NCBI RefSeq assembly: GCF_024124545.1
Contig: NZ_JAMXSF010000001.1
Coordinates: 620,001 to 684,000 of the forward strand
Length of the DNA stretch: 64,000 nt
Origin: Pseudoalteromonas sp. XMcav2-N
GTDB taxonomy: Bacteria > Pseudomonadota > Gammaproteobacteria > Enterobacterales > Alteromonadaceae
Direction: 5' to 3'
The position numbers were made by a program, and so were the translations under genes. Shown here in pieces: positions 59,084 through 64,000 of this stretch. Under the pieces are notes generated by a model. That model saw only the letters and a list, made by a program, of their open reading frames with translations. It made no database searches and had not been told where the DNA came from. Position 1 is the stretch's first letter. The number at the start of each line of letters is the position of its first letter.

Positions 59084-59788
59084 CTAAATGTTTACCCAAG
59101 CATCGCTTTTGAATTGTTGTGCGGGTAAATATTGCTGCTTGTAGCGCATTTTAGGGCAGGCGTCTATCTGATAACCCAGGTAAAGGTAGGTTTTATCATG
59201 CAGACGCGCATAGTTGAGTTGTGCCATGATCATAATGGTACCTAAGCTAAGCTCTGCATAGTCAGGATCAAAAAAGGTATAGATGGCAGAGAGGGCCGTG
59301 GGCATAGTATCTGTTACAGCAACGGCTATCAGCTGGTCTTTGTGCCACAGTTCGATAAAAGTGACAGGCAGCCAGCGACAAAACAAGAAGCTTTCATACT
59401 GAAGCCGGTTAGGCGGGTACATCGAACCATCGGAATGCCTCATGGTAATATACTTTTCGTAAAGCGGGTAGTAGCCTGGTTGCTCCTGAGTGTTATATTC
59501 AAAGTGAAACTCTGAGTTAATTTTATTCCATTTACGCTTTTGAGAGCGAGATGGTTGATAGTCATTAGCCAGCACACGAACAGACTGACAGGCCTGACAA
59601 GCAGGGCAGTGGGGGCGGTATATCTGGTCGCCGCTGCGGCGAAATCCAAATGAGAGCAAAGTTTCAAAGCGCACTGGCGTATAACAGTTACTATCCAGGA
59701 TCACCAGTAACTGTTCTTTTTGGTCAGCCAGATAGCTGCAATCAAATTGTTGGCTCAGGCCAATTTTTGAAGGGAAATGTTCAGTCAT
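59084..59788 (-). CDS. bpt: Aspartate/glutamate leucyltransferase Bpt
   Basis: Transfers leucine from Leu-tRNA to proteins with N-terminal Asp or Glu, making them ClpS substrates. The 234-residue protein has the ATE1-type N-terminal cysteine pattern (HCPACQACQSVRV), the RSQKRKW motif and LYLGYQIDACPKMRYK near the end. It overlaps aat by 8 bases. Confidence 0.93.
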   Translation of the reverse strand: MTEHFPSKIGLSQQFDCSYLADQKEQLLVILDSNCYTPVRFETLLSFGFRRSGDQIYRPHCPACQACQSVRVLANDYQPSRSQKRKWNKINSEFHFEYNTQEQPGYYPLYEKYITMRHSDGSMYPPNRLQYESFLFCRWLPVTFIELWHKDQLIAVAVTDTMPTALSAIYTFFDPDYAELSLGTIMIMAQLNYARLHDKTYLYLGYQIDACPKMRYKQQYLPAQQFKSDAWVNI

Positions 59789-60497
59789 ATATCGCCCTCA
59801 ATGGTTGCGGATGCCACATCGTTTCAGGCACTTGATAATGGCTTGCTGATCTAAGTTTAGCTAAAAATTCTTTTCTTGATATGACTTTTGCACCCAGAGA
59901 GAGTAAATAGGGGTTTTCCAGCTGGCAATCTACAAAATGAGCCCCATGTTGCCTGAGCCAATTGACAAGTGCCCACATTGCTAGCTTTGACGCATCAGGC
60001 ACACGGTAAAACATTGACTCACCACAAAAAACACCGTTTAACATAACACCATATAAGCCGCCTATTAACGTACCCTGTTGCCATACTTCAACACTATGAA
60101 CAAAGCCCTCTTTATGACCCTGAATATAGGCGTTCAGCATGGCTTTGTTTATCCAGGTACCTTCCTTATCGACCCTTTGTTGCCGACACGCCATGATAAC
60201 CTGCTCAAAAGCGGTGTTTATCGTGACGTCAGGTGCCAGTTTACGGACAGACTTTCTGAGCGAGCGGCTGATATGAAACTGATCCAATTCCATGATGCCG
60301 CGCTCACTGGGTGCCCACCACATAATCGGTTCCCTTTCATTGAACCAGGGGAAAATACCTTGCTGGTAGGCTCGGCGCAGTCTTGCTGTGCTCAGGCATC
60401 CCCCTACGGCCAGCAAGCCATCAGGGTCTTTGAGTGCAAAATGACAAGGAGGAAAAATAAAGTCAGTGGCAGACAGATGAAACAATTGCTGTGTCAT
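59781..60497 (-). CDS. aat: Leucyl/phenylalanyl-tRNA--protein transferase Aat
   Basis: Attaches Leu or Phe to proteins with N-terminal Lys or Arg, marking them for ClpS/ClpAP. The 238-residue protein has FPPCHFALKDPDGLLAVGG, YQQGIFPWFNEREPIMWWAPSERGI-type motif and the C-terminal FVDCQLENPYLLSLGAKVISR. ATG 60497 is chosen over an upstream TTG at 60518. In operon with bpt. Confidence 0.95.
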   Translation of the reverse strand: MTQQLFHLSATDFIFPPCHFALKDPDGLLAVGGCLSTARLRRAYQQGIFPWFNEREPIMWWAPSERGIMELDQFHISRSLRKSVRKLAPDVTINTAFEQVIMACRQQRVDKEGTWINKAMLNAYIQGHKEGFVHSVEVWQQGTLIGGLYGVMLNGVFCGESMFYRVPDASKLAMWALVNWLRQHGAHFVDCQLENPYLLSLGAKVISRKEFLAKLRSASHYQVPETMWHPQPLRAIYD

Positions 60498-60582
60498 ATT
60501 GGCGGTTCTGAATAACAAACTAAAAACCTGAAGTATGACACCAGTCTAACCTATTTTAGGCCAGGAGTGGGGATTTTATATT

Positions 60583-60610
60583 GAAGACGTGTTTTTAGAA
60601 ACACGTCTTC
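60583..60610 (-). terminator. Hairpin downstream of trxB
   Basis: GAAGACGTGTTT and AAACACGTCTTC make a perfect 12-bp stem with a 4-base loop, 14 bases past the trxB stop. The following sequence (AATATAAAATC on the minus strand) lacks a T run, so terminator strength is uncertain. Confidence 0.6.
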
Positions 60611-60623
60611 ATTCACGCTGGGA

Positions 60624-61685
<1,062 letters not shown>

Positions 61686-61835
61686 TCAGAAGCTGTCAAA
61701 TATACTGTACTTGATGAGAATTTGTGCCATAGCGCCGTAAATGATCGGTATTTCATGACCTGAGAGTTTTTTTTTGCTATGTTCTAGGGAATTTTTCTCT
61801 GTCTATTTGACGTTAGTCTGTTTTTAAAGGTAGTT

Positions 61836-63161
61836 ATGGCATTTTGGCAGGATAAACCTGGGTTTGCACTGGACGCACAAAGCTGCGAAATACTGACTGA
61901 TGCGAAACAGTATCATGCGCAACTTTTGTCACTTATCCGTGGTGCACAACAGCGCATCTACTTGACCGCACTGTATTTACAGGACGATGAAGCGGGTCGC
62001 GAAGTATTAACCGCGCTACATGAGGTGGCTTCGGCGCGCCCACATCTTGAGATCCACGTACTGGTTGATTTTCATCGGGCACAGCGCGGGCTGATAGGTG
62101 AAGCCAAATCTGAGGGTAACGCAAAGCTGTATTGCGACATGCAAGCCGAGTTTGGCTCAAGTGTAAAAGTGTATGGTGTGCCGGTAAAGGCCAAAGAATT
62201 GTTTGGCGTTTTACACCTTAAAGGTTTTGTTATCGACGGCACCGTTTTGTACAGTGGCGCCAGCATTAATAATGTGTACTTGCAACATGGCGATAAGTAC
62301 CGCCTGGATCGCTATTTTGTGATTGAAAATAGTGCGTTGGCAGCTAGTTTCTGTCATTTCCTGGATACTTATTTATTATCCAGCGAGGCTGTGCCGAGGT
62401 TGGATGTCCGCCCGCTAAAGCCATTTTCTGAGTTGAAGGTGGCGCAAAAGCAACTGATGAAGCAGCTTAAAAAAGCACAGTACGATATGCGCTCAGCAAC
62501 TGCTACAGATGGCTTAAATGTCCGTGCCTTTTTAGGCTTTGGTCGTCGAACGAATAAGCTAAACCGCCTGATTAAGGCCTTGTTTGATACCACTGAACGT
62601 GAGCTGCTTTTATACACGCCATACTTTAACTTTCCGGCGCCGTTGCTACGGTCATTGCGCCGTTTGCTCAAAGAAGGTAAAACAGTCACCATAGTGATTG
62701 GTGATAAAACCGCAAATGATTTTTACATTGCGCCCGATCAGCCGTTTAGTCGCATTGGTGCCTTACCTTATTTGTACGAGACTATTTTGTACAAGTTTCT
62801 TAAGTCGCAACGGCGCTACATCAACTCCGGGCATTTAAATGTGTACCTATGGCGCGATGGAAACAACTCATTCCACTTAAAAGGGATTAACCGTGACAAT
62901 CAGGTCCATCTGATGACAGGGCACAACCTTAACCCTCGCGCCTGGGGGTTGGACATTGAAAACGGTATTTTGATCGAAGATCCGGCGCAAAAGCTCGAGC
63001 AAGCGATAACTCAGGAGCGAGAGGCGATCCTGGCTAATTGTACTAAGCTCAGCGGACCCCAGGATTTAGAAACAATTGATGATTACCCGTCTGCGGTGAA
63101 GAAAATTCTCGGACAGGCAAAACGAGTGAAAGTCGACTTTATCATTAAAAAGTTTATTTAA
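61836..63161 (+). CDS. pssA: CDP-diacylglycerol--serine O-phosphatidyltransferase
   Basis: Makes phosphatidylserine, the precursor of phosphatidylethanolamine. A 441-residue phospholipase-D-superfamily protein of the E. coli PssA type, with two HKD-like motifs: LHLKGFVIDGTVLYSGASIN and FHLKGINRDNQVHLMTGHN. No membrane helix is evident, in line with a peripheral membrane enzyme. It ends at a terminator shared with asnB. Confidence 0.94.
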   Translation: MAFWQDKPGFALDAQSCEILTDAKQYHAQLLSLIRGAQQRIYLTALYLQDDEAGREVLTALHEVASARPHLEIHVLVDFHRAQRGLIGEAKSEGNAKLYCDMQAEFGSSVKVYGVPVKAKELFGVLHLKGFVIDGTVLYSGASINNVYLQHGDKYRLDRYFVIENSALAASFCHFLDTYLLSSEAVPRLDVRPLKPFSELKVAQKQLMKQLKKAQYDMRSATATDGLNVRAFLGFGRRTNKLNRLIKALFDTTERELLLYTPYFNFPAPLLRSLRRLLKEGKTVTIVIGDKTANDFYIAPDQPFSRIGALPYLYETILYKFLKSQRRYINSGHLNVYLWRDGNNSFHLKGINRDNQVHLMTGHNLNPRAWGLDIENGILIEDPAQKLEQAITQEREAILANCTKLSGPQDLETIDDYPSAVKKILGQAKRVKVDFIIKKFI

Positions 63162-63184
63162 AAAAGGGCCGTCAGGCCCTTTTT
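63161..63184. terminator. Bidirectional terminator between pssA and asnB
   Basis: AAAAAGGGCC and GGCCCTTTTT form a 10-bp stem with loop GTCA; it begins on the last base of the pssA stop codon and lies 10 bases before the opposing asnB stop. Confidence 0.92.
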
Positions 63185-63194
63185 ATTGTCTACT

Positions 63195-64000
63195 CTATTC
63201 TGCGCTTTGGTAAGCATGGCTATGCACATTAGCTGCCCGGCCGGATGGATCGGCATTTTGCTCAAAAGACGCATCCCAGGCCAGCGCCTCGGGTGTTGAG
63301 CAGGCAACGGATTTACCATGCGGAACGCATTTGGCTGCCGCATCGCCCGGGAAGTGAGATTCAAAAATGCAGCGATAGTAATAGGCTTCTTTACTGTCAG
63401 GCGTATTTATGGGGAAGCGGTACTCGGCACTGGCCAGCTCCTGATCGCTGACCTTGTCATTCACATACTCTTTTAATGAGTCAATCCAGGAATACCCAAC
63501 GCCGTCAGAGAATTGCTCTTTTTGACGCCACAGCACCTCATCAGGGAGATAGCCATCAAATGCCTCCCGAATAATATGTTTCTCAATGCGGCCCTCTTTG
63601 CACATCTTATATTCAGGGTTGGTGCGCATGGCGATATCTACGAACTCTTTGTCCAGGAACGGAACCCTTGCTTCCACACCCCAGGCTGCCATGGATTTGT
63701 TGGCGCGCAGGCAATCAAACATATGCAGCTTGGCTACCTTACGGTTAAGCTCTTCATGGAACTCCTGACTATTGGGCGCTTTGTGGAAATACAAGTAACC
63801 ACCAAATAATTCATCGGCACCTTCACCAGAGAGTACCATTTTAATGCCCATAGCCTTGATATAGCGGGCCATCAGGTACATTGGTGTCGAGGCACGTACG
63901 GTCGTCACGTCATAGGTTTCCAGATGATAAATAACCTCTTTCAGTGCATCGATGCCTTGCTGTACTGTGAAATGAATAGGGTGGTGAACTGTGCCTATCT
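63195..64000 (-). CDS. asnB: Asparagine synthetase B, C-terminal part (runs off the right edge)
   Basis: The synthetase domain of glutamine-hydrolysing asparagine synthetase. The visible about 268 residues contain TTVRASTPMYLMARYIKAMGIKMVLSGEGADELFGGYLYF-type motifs (SGEGADELFGGY), AWGVEARVPFLDKEFVDIAM and EQFSDGVGYSWID, and end SHAYQSAE. The frame is open to the window edge (HHPIHFTVQQGIDALKEVIYHLE). The N-terminal glutaminase domain is outside. Confidence 0.95.
   Translation of the reverse strand, partial: IGTVHHPIHFTVQQGIDALKEVIYHLETYDVTTVRASTPMYLMARYIKAMGIKMVLSGEGADELFGGYLYFHKAPNSQEFHEELNRKVAKLHMFDCLRANKSMAAWGVEARVPFLDKEFVDIAMRTNPEYKMCKEGRIEKHIIREAFDGYLPDEVLWRQKEQFSDGVGYSWIDSLKEYVNDKVSDQELASAEYRFPINTPDSKEAYYYRCIFESHFPGDAAAKCVPHGKSVACSTPEALAWDASFEQNADPSGRAANVHSHAYQSAE

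Overview
The window is an ordinary, gene-dense stretch of chromosome from a marine gammaproteobacterium. Protein types and synteny point to Alteromonadales, most likely Pseudoalteromonas: clpS-clpA next to cspD and infA, monomeric isocitrate dehydrogenase, the ccoNOQP-fixH-ccoIS-fnr-uspE-ttcA order, bpt-aat, and the mnmA-hflD-purB order. The genus is an inference from gene content. I see no tRNA, rRNA, insertion sequence, prophage or CRISPR array. Both edges cut genes: a methionine aminopeptidase on the left and asparagine synthetase B on the right.

Region by region. 1-2.5 kb: a ParD-like/map pair and the rRNA methyltransferase rsmF. 2.6-5 kb: a two-gene arsenate-resistance operon (ArsJ-associated GAPDH plus the ArsJ exporter) behind a promoter with a perfect palindrome and no arsR beside it. 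5-7 kb: a chemoreceptor. 7.2-17.3 kb: a minus-strand respiratory block (cbb3 oxidase ccoNOQP, assembly genes fixH-ccoI-ccoS-safE, then fnr, uspE and ttcA). 17.6-24.5 kb: a small lipoprotein, then a lipoprotein / beta-barrel / lipoprotein cassette of unknown function. 24.6-32.7 kb: a GreA-like factor, a GlxA-type regulator, the ketoacyl synthase FabY, the glutathione-dependent formaldehyde pathway (adhC-fghA) with a divergent LysR regulator, and a SulP anion transporter. 32.9-36 kb: lolCDE.

36-46.6 kb is a ten-gene minus-strand chemosensory operon: receptor-like protein, CheY, STAS, CheA, MCP, two CheW, CheR, CheB and an EAL phosphodiesterase. It has no separate cheZ, but the first gene carries a CheZ-like FQDxxxQ motif and a CheZ-like C-terminal tail on a receptor signalling domain. 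The last gene links the pathway to cyclic di-GMP. This operon and the lipoprotein/barrel cassette are the two most interesting loci.

46.8-64 kb is mainly housekeeping: a DUF4826-like gene, a GNAT, roxA, purB, hflD, mnmA, rluE, icd, cspD, clpS-clpA, infA, bpt, aat, trxB, pssA and asnB. Here clpS, clpA, bpt and aat together supply the adaptor, unfoldase and both aminoacyl transferases of the bacterial N-degron pathway. Most operons end in clear hairpin terminators, several shared by convergent genes.
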